Part shown: in pieces, positions 9,045 through 16,917 of the stretch | How the letters are laid out: every line of letters begins with the position of its first letter | Position numbering within the stretch: the first letter of the stretch is position 1 | NCBI RefSeq assembly: GCF_900105805.1 | Contig: NZ_LT629788.1 | Coordinates: 1,798,001-1,862,000 of the forward strand | Source of the DNA: Pseudomonas moraviensis | Lineage (GTDB): Bacteria > Pseudomonadota > Gammaproteobacteria > Pseudomonadales > Pseudomonadaceae | Reading direction: 5' to 3' | Length of the DNA: 64,000 nt | Made by a program: the position numbers and the translations under genes | Notes under the pieces: generated by a model | Databases searched by the model: none | What the model saw: only the letters and a program-made list of their open reading frames with translations | Told to the model about the DNA's origin: nothing

Positions 9045-9115
9045 GCTATCGCGAGCAGGCTCACTCCTACATGGGAACGCGTTTCAAATGTAGGAGTGAG
9101 CCTGCTCGCGATGGT
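9045..9115. repeat. REP pair, copy 3 (opposite orientation to copy 1)
   Basis: GCTATCGCGAGCAGGCTCACTCCTAC, a 19-base spacer, then GTAGGAGTGAGCCTGCTCGCGATGGT. It is a near-perfect inverted pair of the same REP unit as at 1421-1507, but with the TAGGAG ends facing inward. It sits between the PuuA-type ligase and binding-protein genes and may act as an mRNA stabiliser or attenuator there. Confidence 0.85.
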
Positions 9116-9137
9116 GTTAGGACAGACAGCGAGGATT

Positions 9138-10496
9138 TCAGACGCTCAGCAGCAGGAACTCGCGCTCCCACGAGCTGATCACGCGCTTGAAGTTTTCGTG
9201 CTCGGCGCGCTTCACCGCGACGTATCCGCGGACGAATTTGCTGCCCAGGTACTCGGCCACTTTCGGGCACTCTTCCATTTGCGTCAGGGCTTCTTCGATG
9301 GTGATCGGCAGACGCAGGTTGCGCCGTTCGTAGGCGCGGCCCTCGACCGCCGCGCTCGGCTCGATCTTTTCGACCATGCCGATGTAGCCGCACAGCAAGC
9401 TCGCGGCAATCGCCAGATACGGGTTGGCGTCGGCGCCGGGCAAGCGGTTCTCCACGCGCATCGACTCTGGCCCCGACGTCGGCACACGCAGGCCCACCGT
9501 GCGATTCTCTTCGCCCCATTCGACGTTGACCGGCGCCGAGGTGTCCGGCAGGAAGCGGCGGAACGAATTGACGTTCGGCGCGAACATCGGCAGGACTTTC
9601 GGGATGTACTTCTGCAGGCCACCGATGTGATGACGGAACAGCTCGCTCATGTTGCCCTCGGCATCGGCAAAGATCGGCTTGCCGGTGGCGATCTCGACCA
9701 CGCTCTGGTGCAGATGCATGGCGCTGCCGGGCTCGTCGCCGATCGGTTTGGCCATGAACGTCGCGGTGACGTTGTGCTTGAGCGCCGCTTCACGCAGGGT
9801 GCGTTTGAATACGGTGATCTGGTCAGCCAGATCCAGGGCATCGCCATGGCGGAAGTTGATTTCCATCTGCGCCGGGCCGTCTTCATGGATCAGCGTGTCG
9901 AGGTCCAGGCCTTGCAGTTCGCACCAGTCGTAGACGTCTTCGAACAGCGGATCGAATTCGTTGGCGGCGTCGATGGAGAACGACTGCCGGCCACTTTCAG
10001 CGCGGCCCGAACGGCCCAGCGGTGCCTTGAGCGGCAGGTCCGGATCTTCGCAGCGCTGGGTCAGGTAGAACTCCATTTCCGGCGCAACGATCGGCTTCCA
10101 GCCCTTGTCGGTGTAGAGCTGCAGGACTTTCTTCAGCACGTTGCGCGGCGACAGTTCGATCGGGTTGCCGAACTTGTCGAAGGTGTCGTGGATGACGATA
10201 GCGGTTGGCTCGATCGCCCATGGAATCACGTAGACCGCGTCAGCCACGGGTTTGCAGACCATGTCGATATCAGCCGGATCGAGCAGGTCGTAGTAGATGT
10301 CGTCGTCGACAAAATCCCCGGTTACCGTTTGCAGCAGCACGCTCTCCGGCAGGCGCATGCCGCGCTCATGCAGGAACTTGTTGGTCGGTGCAATCTTGCC
10401 GCGGGCGATGCCGGTCAGGTCGCTGACCACGCATTCGACTTCGGTAATCTTGTGATCTTTCAGCCAGGTGAACAGCTGATCGAAAGGGGCGTTCAT
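9138..10496 (-). CDS. puuA: glutamine-synthetase-family ligase, gamma-glutamylputrescine synthetase type
   Basis: Expected to join glutamate to putrescine or another amine using ATP, the first step of the Puu route. The chosen start gives 452 residues, the usual size of PuuA/SpuI proteins. Visible GS features are the N-terminal beta-grasp (ECVVSDLTGIARGKIAPTNKF), the metal/Glu-binding PEMEFYL, AQMEINFRHGDAL, the ATP-loop MAKPIGDEPGSAMHLHQS, and NRTVGLRVP with the arginine that binds substrate. ATG at 10496 has GAGGT five bases upstream; the frame extends 36 codons further but without family similarity. It is in the same direction as the binding-protein and oxidase genes and divergent from an AraC regulator. 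Other GS-like amine ligases cannot be excluded. Confidence 0.85.
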   Translation of the reverse strand: MNAPFDQLFTWLKDHKITEVECVVSDLTGIARGKIAPTNKFLHERGMRLPESVLLQTVTGDFVDDDIYYDLLDPADIDMVCKPVADAVYVIPWAIEPTAIVIHDTFDKFGNPIELSPRNVLKKVLQLYTDKGWKPIVAPEMEFYLTQRCEDPDLPLKAPLGRSGRAESGRQSFSIDAANEFDPLFEDVYDWCELQGLDLDTLIHEDGPAQMEINFRHGDALDLADQITVFKRTLREAALKHNVTATFMAKPIGDEPGSAMHLHQSVVEIATGKPIFADAEGNMSELFRHHIGGLQKYIPKVLPMFAPNVNSFRRFLPDTSAPVNVEWGEENRTVGLRVPTSGPESMRVENRLPGADANPYLAIAASLLCGYIGMVEKIEPSAAVEGRAYERRNLRLPITIEEALTQMEECPKVAEYLGSKFVRGYVAVKRAEHENFKRVISSWEREFLLLSV

Positions 10497-10658
10497 AAAG
10501 ACCTCGTTATTGGTTTTGTAGACGCCGGGGAGGGCGGGTTTCATCTTCCGCCCCTTCCCCTGTGGCGCGTTGACGACTATCTTGGGCGCGGCTTGCGATT
10601 CCATCTATCCACTTTCAGCAGCACCAAAGCGCACCAAAAGAGTGCGCAAGGTCACCCC

Positions 10659-11555
10659 ATGACAACGTGCAATCCGCTTCAGGTACAAGCGTTCAACACC
10701 GCCGACGTGGCCGAACAAATCCGCGCTACGCCGGGCTGGGTCCAGCATTACCAGCAGATGTCGCCGGGGCATTTCGCCGGGCAGATTCGCTATCTGGATC
10801 TGCAAGGCGTCGAGGTCTACGAAGAGCAAATGAACACTCGGGTCGAGCAGAATTTCAGTGCGCCATCCGGTGCCCTGGCGTTCTGTTTCGATCGCAGCGA
10901 TAACGCGCTTTATTTGCTCAATGAAGAGAGCCGTAACATCTGGATCACCCCCGAGAACTACCGGGAAATTGCCGTGGTATTTGGACCGGATTTCGTTCAA
11001 GAGCACGGTTTGCAGGTGGCAAAACTCGAAGGATTGTTCATGGCGCCGCTTAACAGCGGACAGAACGCTCTGTTCAGTAGCTGGTTAAGCTCGATTCTCA
11101 CGAAGTTGGCGCAACCCGCTGATCCACTTGATAAAGATCGCCTGACTGAACAGCTTCTGGAAGACTGCCTGTTCATTCTCGACAACGCTCAAACCAGTCT
11201 CGATCGTGGCGGATTGCAGCGGCGCAACGATGAACGCAAGATCATGCAGCGGGTAGGGGAGTGGGCGGCTGACTCTCCGGAGGACACGGTCAATCTGCTT
11301 GAACTTTCCCAGGTTGCCGGCGTACCGCTGCGCCAGTTGCAACAGGCGTTCAAGGCCTACACCGGCATGACCCCGAGTCACTGGTTGCGCCTGCGGCGGT
11401 TGAACAGCGCGCACCGGGAACTGCTCAAGCGTCGGCCCGCGGAAACCACGGTTGCCGAAGTGGCAATGCGCTGGTCGTTCTGGCATCTGGGGCGGTTTTC
11501 CAGCAGTTACTGCGCGCTGTTCAAAGAGCTGCCGAGCGAGACGCTCAAGCGCTGA
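10659..11555 (+). CDS. AraC-family transcriptional regulator
   Basis: A 298-residue regulator. The N-terminal ligand/dimer half (residues about 1-190) resembles that of EutR-like AraC proteins. The C-terminal AraC DNA-binding domain covers about residues 200-298, with helix-turn-helix one in NLLELSQVAGVPLRQLQQAF and the conserved TGMTPSHWLRLRRLNSAHREL segment; the second helix-turn-helix is VAEVAMRWSFWHLGRFSSSY. ATG at 10659 follows AAGG. The open frame extends far upstream antisense to the ligase gene and is not coding there. It is divergent from the PuuA-type gene, so it probably controls that polyamine operon; this is inference from position. Confidence 0.85.
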   Translation: MTTCNPLQVQAFNTADVAEQIRATPGWVQHYQQMSPGHFAGQIRYLDLQGVEVYEEQMNTRVEQNFSAPSGALAFCFDRSDNALYLLNEESRNIWITPENYREIAVVFGPDFVQEHGLQVAKLEGLFMAPLNSGQNALFSSWLSSILTKLAQPADPLDKDRLTEQLLEDCLFILDNAQTSLDRGGLQRRNDERKIMQRVGEWAADSPEDTVNLLELSQVAGVPLRQLQQAFKAYTGMTPSHWLRLRRLNSAHRELLKRRPAETTVAEVAMRWSFWHLGRFSSSYCALFKELPSETLKR

Positions 11556-11586
11556 GCAGAAAAAGGCTTTGTGTCCTTGGCGAAGT

Positions 11587-11608
11587 TAAATAGAATCAGT
11601 CTCATTTG
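11587..11608 (+). promoter_or_regulatory. probable Fur-binding site in front of the FecI-type gene
   Basis: AAATAGAATCAGTCTCATTT matches the Fur/Pseudomonas iron-box pattern AATGAGAATCATTCTCATT with one missing base and one mismatch. It is centred about 40 bases before the sigma-factor start, where Fur repression would be expected. Confidence 0.55.
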
Positions 11609-11636
11609 AATCTACCTTCGCGCAGGGTCTCTTGAG

Positions 11637-12146
11637 ATGATTGAAGCCACGTCACCGGCGGAGCAGAGCCTGCAACAGTTGTACCGTGAACATCGCGGCT
11701 GGCTGGAAACCTGGCTGCGCCGGCGCATGGGCAATGCGTGGGATGCGGCGGACCTCAGTCAGGACACCTTTGTGCGCGTCTTGTGCAACGCGCCGCCACT
11801 GGCCGAATTGCGCGAGCCCCGCGCGTATTTGCTCACCGTCGGCAAACGGCTGCTGAGCAATTTCTACACGCGACGCCATCTGGAAAAAGCCTACCTCGAC
11901 GCCTTGGCGCAATTGCCGGAAGCGTGCGCGCCGTCGCCGGAGCAGCGCTGGTTGCTGCTGGAAACCTTGCAGGCACTGGATGAACTGCTCGACGGCTTGC
12001 CGCGTGCGGTGCGTCGGGCTTTTTTGTGGAGCCAGCTCGAGGGGCTCGGCTACCGCGAGATTGCCAAGCGCTTGCAGGTCTCAGAACGTACGGTGAAACG
12101 TTACATGGCCCAGGCTTACGAGCATTGCTTGCTGGTGGAACTGTGA
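11637..12146 (+). CDS. ECF sigma factor, iron-starvation FecI/FpvI type
   Basis: A 169-residue sigma-70 family protein. Region 2 covers about residues 10-80 (LYREHRGWLETWLRRRMG and DAADLSQDTFVRVL) and region 4 about 105-165 (LPRAVRRAFLWSQLEGLGYREIA and LQVSERTVKRYMAQAY). This is the FecI-like pattern, used to transcribe the receptor gene when the cognate ferric siderophore is outside. ATG at 11637 is preceded by AGGG. It overlaps the downstream anti-sigma gene by four bases (GTGA) and sits behind a Fur-like site, so iron probably represses it. Confidence 0.92.
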   Translation: MIEATSPAEQSLQQLYREHRGWLETWLRRRMGNAWDAADLSQDTFVRVLCNAPPLAELREPRAYLLTVGKRLLSNFYTRRHLEKAYLDALAQLPEACAPSPEQRWLLLETLQALDELLDGLPRAVRRAFLWSQLEGLGYREIAKRLQVSERTVKRYMAQAYEHCLLVEL

Positions 12147-13096
12147 CGCGCGTTGCCCCCAGCGATGAAGCGCGCGAAGTGGCGCGGGCGGCGGCGCAGT
12201 GGTTGGCATTGCTCGAATCCGGCGGAGCCAGCGATGAAGATCGCGCCCGGTTGCAGCATTGGCGCAGCAGCGACAGTCGCCACGAAAACGCGTGGCAGAA
12301 AATTCAACAATTGCGTCAGCGCTTTGCAGGCTTACCGCCGGCGCTGGCCATGGCCACGCTGGATCGGCCGGATCCGGCGCGGCGCGCGGCGCTCAAGCGT
12401 GCCTTGGGCGTGGCGGCGCTGGTGCCGGCGGCGTGGTTGATCGGCCGTGAGCTGCCGCTGGAGGTCTGGCGCGCCGATCTGCACACCAGCACCGGTGAGC
12501 GGCGCACAGTGCAGTTGGCGCAGGATTCGTCATTGCAGCTCAACACCGACAGTGCGGTAAACGTCGATTTGCCTGCCCGTCAGTTGACGCTGATGCGTGG
12601 CGAGATGGCGCTCAACGTAGCGGGGGATTCAGCTTTTATCGTCAACGCGCCTTACGGGCGGATGATCGTCAGTCACGGCGACATCTCGGTGCGCCTGAAT
12701 GCTCGCGACTGCCAGGTCTGCGTGCTGCGTGGCTCAATGCAGTTGCAGCCGTTGCACGGGCCGACGCGGGTATTGAAGCAGGGCCAACAAGTCAGCCTGC
12801 AAGCGTCTGGTGCCGGCGCGGTGACGGCATTCGATACGTTGATGCCCGGGTGGCGCGACGGCGTGATGATGGCGCAAAACCAGCCGCTGGGTGATTTCCT
12901 GCGCGAGTTGAGCCGCTACCGCCCGGGCGTACTGCGCTGGGATCCGGCGCTGGAATCGCTGCGCATCACCGGCAGTTTCCGCCTCGATGACACTGATCAA
13001 GTGCTGTCACTGCTGGCGGCGAGTTTGCCTGTCGACGTGCACACGCGAACGCGATTCTGGGTGTCGCTGGTGCCGCGTGCAGAAAAAACTGGCTGA
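12143..13096 (+). CDS. FecR-family anti-sigma factor / sigma regulator
   Basis: A 317-residue inner-membrane regulator. The N-terminal cytoplasmic DUF4880-like part (AREVARAAAQWLALLESGGA through HENAWQKIQQL) would bind the sigma factor. A hydrophobic segment (LGVAALVPAAWLIG, about residues 92-105) is the membrane span, and the periplasmic FecR domain follows (STGERRTVQLAQDSSLQLN through the C-terminal STN-contacting LRITGSFRLDDTDQVLSLLAAS). The start is GTG overlapping the sigma stop. It should receive the signal from the receptor's N-terminal domain; the gene order sigma, FecR, receptor is standard. Confidence 0.92.
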   Translation: MTRVAPSDEAREVARAAAQWLALLESGGASDEDRARLQHWRSSDSRHENAWQKIQQLRQRFAGLPPALAMATLDRPDPARRAALKRALGVAALVPAAWLIGRELPLEVWRADLHTSTGERRTVQLAQDSSLQLNTDSAVNVDLPARQLTLMRGEMALNVAGDSAFIVNAPYGRMIVSHGDISVRLNARDCQVCVLRGSMQLQPLHGPTRVLKQGQQVSLQASGAGAVTAFDTLMPGWRDGVMMAQNQPLGDFLRELSRYRPGVLRWDPALESLRITGSFRLDDTDQVLSLLAASLPVDVHTRTRFWVSLVPRAEKTG

Positions 13097-13163
13097 AGCC
13101 TGTCCCTTTTTTTCGCCTCGCTGGTCATTCCAGGCAAGTGAACCAAATCGAGAGCTTCTTCCA

Positions 13164-15566
13164 ATGCCCGCAGTATTCCCAGGTCGTTTGCGTCCGTTGT
13201 TGCAGTTGAGTCTTTTGCTGAGCCTGAGTGCCAGCCCCGTGTTGATCCAATCGAGCTGGGCCGACGACGGCAGTCGCCGCAGTTATCAGGTCCCGGCCGG
13301 TAGTCTGAGTGCGGCGTTGACGCGGTTCGCCGGCCTGGCCGGAGTCAACCTATCGGTGGATCCGGCGCTGGTCAGCGGCCGCAACAGCAATGGTTTGGCC
13401 GGTGAATATGGCGTGGAGGAGGGGTTCAGCCGATTGTTGCAGGGCTCGGGGCTGCAACTGCAACCGGTCGGCGATCAGGCTTATACGCTGGTACCCGCGG
13501 CAGAAGGCAGCACCTTGCAGCTTGCGCCTACATCTATTCTCGGCGCGAGCGGGTCAACCGAGGCCGACGTGTTTGCCGGCGGCCAGGTTGCACGGCGAGG
13601 CTCGCAAGGGCTGTTGGGCTCCAGGGATTTCATGGAAACCCCGTTCAGCATGACCACCTACACCAGCGAAACGGTGAAGAACCAGCAGGCCCGCACGCTC
13701 GGCGACCTGATCGGCAGCGACCCTTCGGTACGCGCGACCAACCCGGCCGGCGGACGCTACGAGCAATTCACCATTCGTGGCTTCAGCCTGTTCAACAGCG
13801 ACGTTTCCTATAACGGCCTCTACGGAATCTTGCCGACGTACACCATCGACATGGAAATGGCCGATCGCGTCGACATCCTCAAGGGCCCGAGCCAATTGAT
13901 CAACGGGATTTCGCCACGGGGCAGTGTAGGAGGGGGGATCAACGTCGTGCCGAAACGCGCCACCGACAAGCCGATCACCTCGCTGACGGCCAACTACGCC
14001 TCGAACAACCAGGTCGGTGGCGCGGTGGATGTCGGGCGGCGCTTTGGCGAAGACAATCAGTTCGGCGTGCGCTTCAACGGCGTCAAACAGTCCGGCGATA
14101 CGGAATGGGATCACCAGAGTGTCGATCGCGACATGGCGGTATTCGGCCTGGATTTCCGTGGCGAACGCTTGCGGCTTTCCACCGATATCGGCCACACCGA
14201 ACGCGACACCGACGCACCGCAGGAACGCGTGCAAGTCGCCGCCAATGCCAGGGTGCCGAACGCCAATGATGTGCGCGACAACTATGCGCAACCCTGGAGC
14301 AAGGCGCGCACCAAAGATACCTTCGGTACGGTGAGCGGGGAGTTCGATGTCAGTGATTCGGTCATGCTGTATGGCGGCGTCGGCGCGCGCAAAAGCAATC
14401 ACGACTTCTTGCGCCATGCCGTTTCGGTGACTAACGACGCCGGTGATTTCAGCGTCCAGCCGCGAGATTTCACTCGCGACGAAAACGTCCGCACGGCTAC
14501 CGCTGGCGTTCGTAACTGGTTCCAGACCGGGCCGGTCAGCCATGAAGTGAACTTGGCGGCCAACTACTTTTATATGGACTTCGAAAACGGCGGCGCCCGT
14601 TACGCGGCCGGGCGCAGCAATCTCTATGACCCGGTGGAAATCGCCAGACCCGGCACGCCGACCCGCAATGACGCCAAGGTCTACACCGAGAACCGCTTCA
14701 GCGGCGTGGCGTTGTCCGACACCCTCGGTTTCCTCGACGATCGCCTGTTGCTGACCCTGGGTGCGCGTTGGCAGCGGGTCAAAGTCGATGACTGGAGCGG
14801 CGGCATCAAGGGCGACACAGCCTACGATGAAGAAAAGGTCTCGCCATCGGGGGGCATTCTGTTCAAGGCAACCGACAAACTCTCGCTGTACGCCAACTAC
14901 ATGGAAGGCCTCAGCCAGGGCAAGATCGCACCATCGACATCGATCAACGAGGACGAAATCTTCCCGCCATTCATCAGCCGCCAGATCGAAGTCGGCGCCA
15001 AATACGACGCGGGCTCATATGCGCTGACGGCAGCAGTATTCCGCATCAAACAACCCGCCTACGAAACCAACGTCACCACGCGTGTCTTCGGCCCGAACGG
15101 CAAGCGCGAGAACAATGGCGTGGAACTCAGCGTATTCGGCGAACCGCTCAAAGGCTTCAGATTGCTCGGTGGAGTGATGTACATCGATAGCGAATTGACT
15201 CACACCACCAACGGCACATTCGACGGCAACCGCGCACCGGCGACACCGAAATACAACGTCAACCTTGGCGCGGAGTGGGATGTGCCAACGGTGCAGGGCT
15301 TAACGTTGACCAGTCGCGGAATCTATTCAAGTTCGCAGTACCTGGACCAATCGAACGACAAGGAAATCGACTCGTGGGAACGGTTCGACGTAGGCACACG
15401 CTATGCTTTCAAGCTGGACGAAAAGACGATCACCTTGCGCGCCAATGTCGAAAACGTGCTGGATAAGCGCTACTGGAGCTCGGCGGGAGCCTCGGATGAC
15501 AGTGAGCCGGGGTTGACGCTGTCGACGCCGAGGACGTATCTGCTGTCGGCGACTGTGGATTTCTAG
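13164..15566 (+). CDS. TonB-dependent ferric-siderophore receptor with signalling domain
   Basis: An 800-residue outer-membrane receptor. After the signal peptide (about 1-36, ending SSWA) comes an STN signalling domain (about 37-115, VPAGSLSAALTRFAGLAGVNL). The plug follows (ETVKNQQARTLGDLIGSDPSV, FTIRGF, RVDILKGPSQLING), then the 22-strand barrel, ending in the typical aromatic terminus (TYLLSATVDF). The STN domain fits the neighbouring FecI/FecR pair: ferric-siderophore binding would release the sigma factor. ATG at 13164 starts the signal peptide; upstream extension into fecR is not coding. The siderophore is not predictable; nothing links it directly to the NRPS locus 4.5 kb away. Confidence 0.93.
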   Translation: MPAVFPGRLRPLLQLSLLLSLSASPVLIQSSWADDGSRRSYQVPAGSLSAALTRFAGLAGVNLSVDPALVSGRNSNGLAGEYGVEEGFSRLLQGSGLQLQPVGDQAYTLVPAAEGSTLQLAPTSILGASGSTEADVFAGGQVARRGSQGLLGSRDFMETPFSMTTYTSETVKNQQARTLGDLIGSDPSVRATNPAGGRYEQFTIRGFSLFNSDVSYNGLYGILPTYTIDMEMADRVDILKGPSQLINGISPRGSVGGGINVVPKRATDKPITSLTANYASNNQVGGAVDVGRRFGEDNQFGVRFNGVKQSGDTEWDHQSVDRDMAVFGLDFRGERLRLSTDIGHTERDTDAPQERVQVAANARVPNANDVRDNYAQPWSKARTKDTFGTVSGEFDVSDSVMLYGGVGARKSNHDFLRHAVSVTNDAGDFSVQPRDFTRDENVRTATAGVRNWFQTGPVSHEVNLAANYFYMDFENGGARYAAGRSNLYDPVEIARPGTPTRNDAKVYTENRFSGVALSDTLGFLDDRLLLTLGARWQRVKVDDWSGGIKGDTAYDEEKVSPSGGILFKATDKLSLYANYMEGLSQGKIAPSTSINEDEIFPPFISRQIEVGAKYDAGSYALTAAVFRIKQPAYETNVTTRVFGPNGKRENNGVELSVFGEPLKGFRLLGGVMYIDSELTHTTNGTFDGNRAPATPKYNVNLGAEWDVPTVQGLTLTSRGIYSSSQYLDQSNDKEIDSWERFDVGTRYAFKLDEKTITLRANVENVLDKRYWSSAGASDDSEPGLTLSTPRTYLLSATVDF

Positions 15567-15668
15567 TAGAGCAGGGAAATGCATCGAACTTCGCCGATAA
15601 TACGTTAACTACACTAAATGACCGTTTAGTTGAGCTATCAAAAAAGCCTCCCGATAACGGAGGAGATA

Positions 15669-15716
15669 ATGAACCCAGCGCAACCAGTCGCACATCTTCA
15701 GGTCCTTTCGTTATGA
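15669..15716 (+). CDS. possible 15-residue leader peptide
   Basis: MNPAQPVAHLQVLSL, preceded by a strong GGAGGAG seven bases before ATG. The ribosome binding site lies in the right arm of a CCTCC/GGAGG hairpin. Its stop overlaps the start of the next tiny frame (TTATGA). It is too short to be supported by composition; the evidence is the site strength and the coupling only. Confidence 0.25.
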   Translation: MNPAQPVAHLQVLSL

Positions 15717-15775
15717 GCGATAACGCAAACGGGCCTAAAAAACTGTTATTTCTTACAGTTTTAAAATTGCTCTGA
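15713..15775 (+). CDS. possible 20-residue hydrophobic peptide
   Basis: A frame of 20 codons starting MSDNANGPKK and ending in a hydrophobic LLFLTVLKLL. It overlaps the stop of the preceding 15-codon frame by ATGA and would be translated by coupling. It may be chance. The 60-residue protein gene begins 54 bases later. Confidence 0.22.
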   Translation: MSDNANGPKKLLFLTVLKLL

Positions 15776-15829
15776 GGGGCAAAGGATAGTCGCTGCGTAA
15801 TGAGCACATTCCACCAAGGAGAAAACGCC

Positions 15830-16012
15830 ATGACAACGTTCAGCGATGACCAACTCTTGAACCTGACTCCAGAGCAATTGAACCAATTAACACCCGCGCA
15901 AGTGGCCCGACGAAATGATTTGCTCAACAAATCGGCGGATCAGCGTGTTATTGCGAAACAGACAATTACTCAGCAAACGACCAAGCCTATGAATTCGCCA
16001 AGTGATGAGTAA
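15830..16012 (+). CDS. small hydrophilic protein of unknown function (60 residues)
   Basis: Starts MTTFSDDQLLNLTPEQLNQL and continues with a second LTPAQVARRNDLLNK segment: two or three short L-T-P-x-Q-like helical repeats, then a polar Gln/Thr-rich tail. It has no membrane segment or cysteine. I do not recognise the family. The gene is supported by an AAGGAG site eight bases before ATG at 15830, by the repeat-like regularity of the protein, and by an intrinsic terminator right after the stop. It stands alone downstream of the receptor. Confidence 0.6.
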   Translation: MTTFSDDQLLNLTPEQLNQLTPAQVARRNDLLNKSADQRVIAKQTITQQTTKPMNSPSDE

Positions 16013-16053
16013 ATTCTTCAGAAGTCGAATCGGGGCATTTCAAACCAGATCAG

Positions 16054-16086
16054 AAATCCCGTTACAGTCAGTAGCGGGATTTTTTC
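16054..16086 (+). terminator. rho-independent terminator after the 60-residue protein gene
   Basis: AAATCCCG, a loop of 13 bases, CGGGATTT, then a run of T. It is about 40 bases after the stop codon at 16012. Confidence 0.85.
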
Positions 16087-16917
16087 AGTCGAATGATCAG
16101 ATGGGGAATCTACGGCAATATCGGAGGTAGAGGTTTAGCGGGTGTTAACGTGGCGGTGATTTCAATTCCCCGTGGCAACCACGACAACCTCGTAACATCT
16201 TGTTACGTGTAATGTATATTATGTTAAATCATGTGTGTGATTGGGCTCTGCCCTTAATGTCACCTTTACCTGAAAACCGGGATTTGCCTTGAATTATCAG
16301 AATCAAGTCAAATCAAGGCTTTGCATACCCTTCCTTCGCAACTTTCGAGCTTTCAACGGCTGACCGCTTGGCACCTCAACCTGCCAGGATGATTCGCAAA
16401 CGCCAAGGCTCATACTCGCACGCGGCGTAGTCACCGTCCGTTACACCCGCGTTGGCGCCAATATGGACGCTGACAACTTGAGTCCAGACAAGCGCCTCCC
16501 GAACAACACCAAGCGCGGCCCCTAAACCCGATCAGGACGGGTTTTACATGGCTGAGCCGCAACCGCCATACCGTCTGCTCCCACCTTTAAGCTTGCTCAA
16601 TGACCAGGCACGATCTGCGCTTCCAATTAATTTGGAGGTGCTGCAACGCTTGGAGGCAACACCCAAGCACCTGCATGCCCTGGCAACATGGCGAACCGGG
16701 GTAGATTTCCTCGTGAGAGAGTCGGCGAAGCCTTACCAGGCTGGCGCCAGATTGGGATTGAGCAGTCGGGCCCGGTCAATGTTGTCGGACTGCGACCACA
16801 GAAAAATCGATACTGTCTATTCCTGGCAGTGCCCATTGACGTTATCGTCCTGTGCAGGCAAACATTACGCCGCTAGTTTCGATCTATGGAAAAGTATTCA
16901 CTCAAAAGGAGTTGAAA
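16087..16917. other. gene-poor region with palindrome, second terminator and possible gene remnants
   Basis: No convincing full gene here. GTAACA-TCT-TGTTAC (about 16192-16206) is a palindrome in an AT-rich patch. At 16523-16546 AAACCCG-ATCAGGA-CGGGTTTT is a plus-strand terminator directly after a stop codon; the short frame ahead of it (reading VVTVRYTRVGANMDADNLSP) may be the broken end of an old gene. A frame from 16548 (MAEPQPPYRLLPPLSLL) is open to 17099 but overlaps the better supported membrane-protein gene and looks non-coding. Confidence 0.4.
16523..16546 (+). terminator. terminator-like hairpin in the gene-poor region
   Basis: TAAACCCG-ATCAGGA-CGGGTTTTA: seven-base stem, seven-base loop, four T. 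It starts at the TAA stop of a short open frame, which hints that a gene once ended here. Confidence 0.55.

Larger units (their letters stand above)
15567..15829 (+). other. intergenic region with a hairpin and two tiny coupled frames
   Basis: ACTAAA-TGACCG-TTTAGT (about 15613-15630) is a small inverted repeat. It is followed by AAAAAAGCCTCC-CGATAAC-GGAGG, a hairpin that reads as a terminator (GGGAGGC then TTTTTT) on the minus strand, while on the plus strand its right arm contains the GGAGGAG ribosome binding site of the frame at 15669. Which role is real cannot be decided from sequence. Confidence 0.4.

Noticed and set aside
9096..10658. Possible 520-residue extension of the AraC regulator
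   Set aside because: This part is antisense to the glutamine-synthetase-type gene; a normal AraC length and ribosome site are found at 10659.
13554..14543. Minus-strand open frame inside the TonB receptor
   Set aside because: Shadow frame; the plus-strand receptor is complete and strongly supported.
15430..15930. Minus-strand frame of 166 residues overlapping the end of the receptor gene and the small-protein gene
   Set aside because: Composition is Ser/Pro-rich without domain character and it overlaps supported plus-strand genes, although a minus-strand terminator-like hairpin lies inside it.
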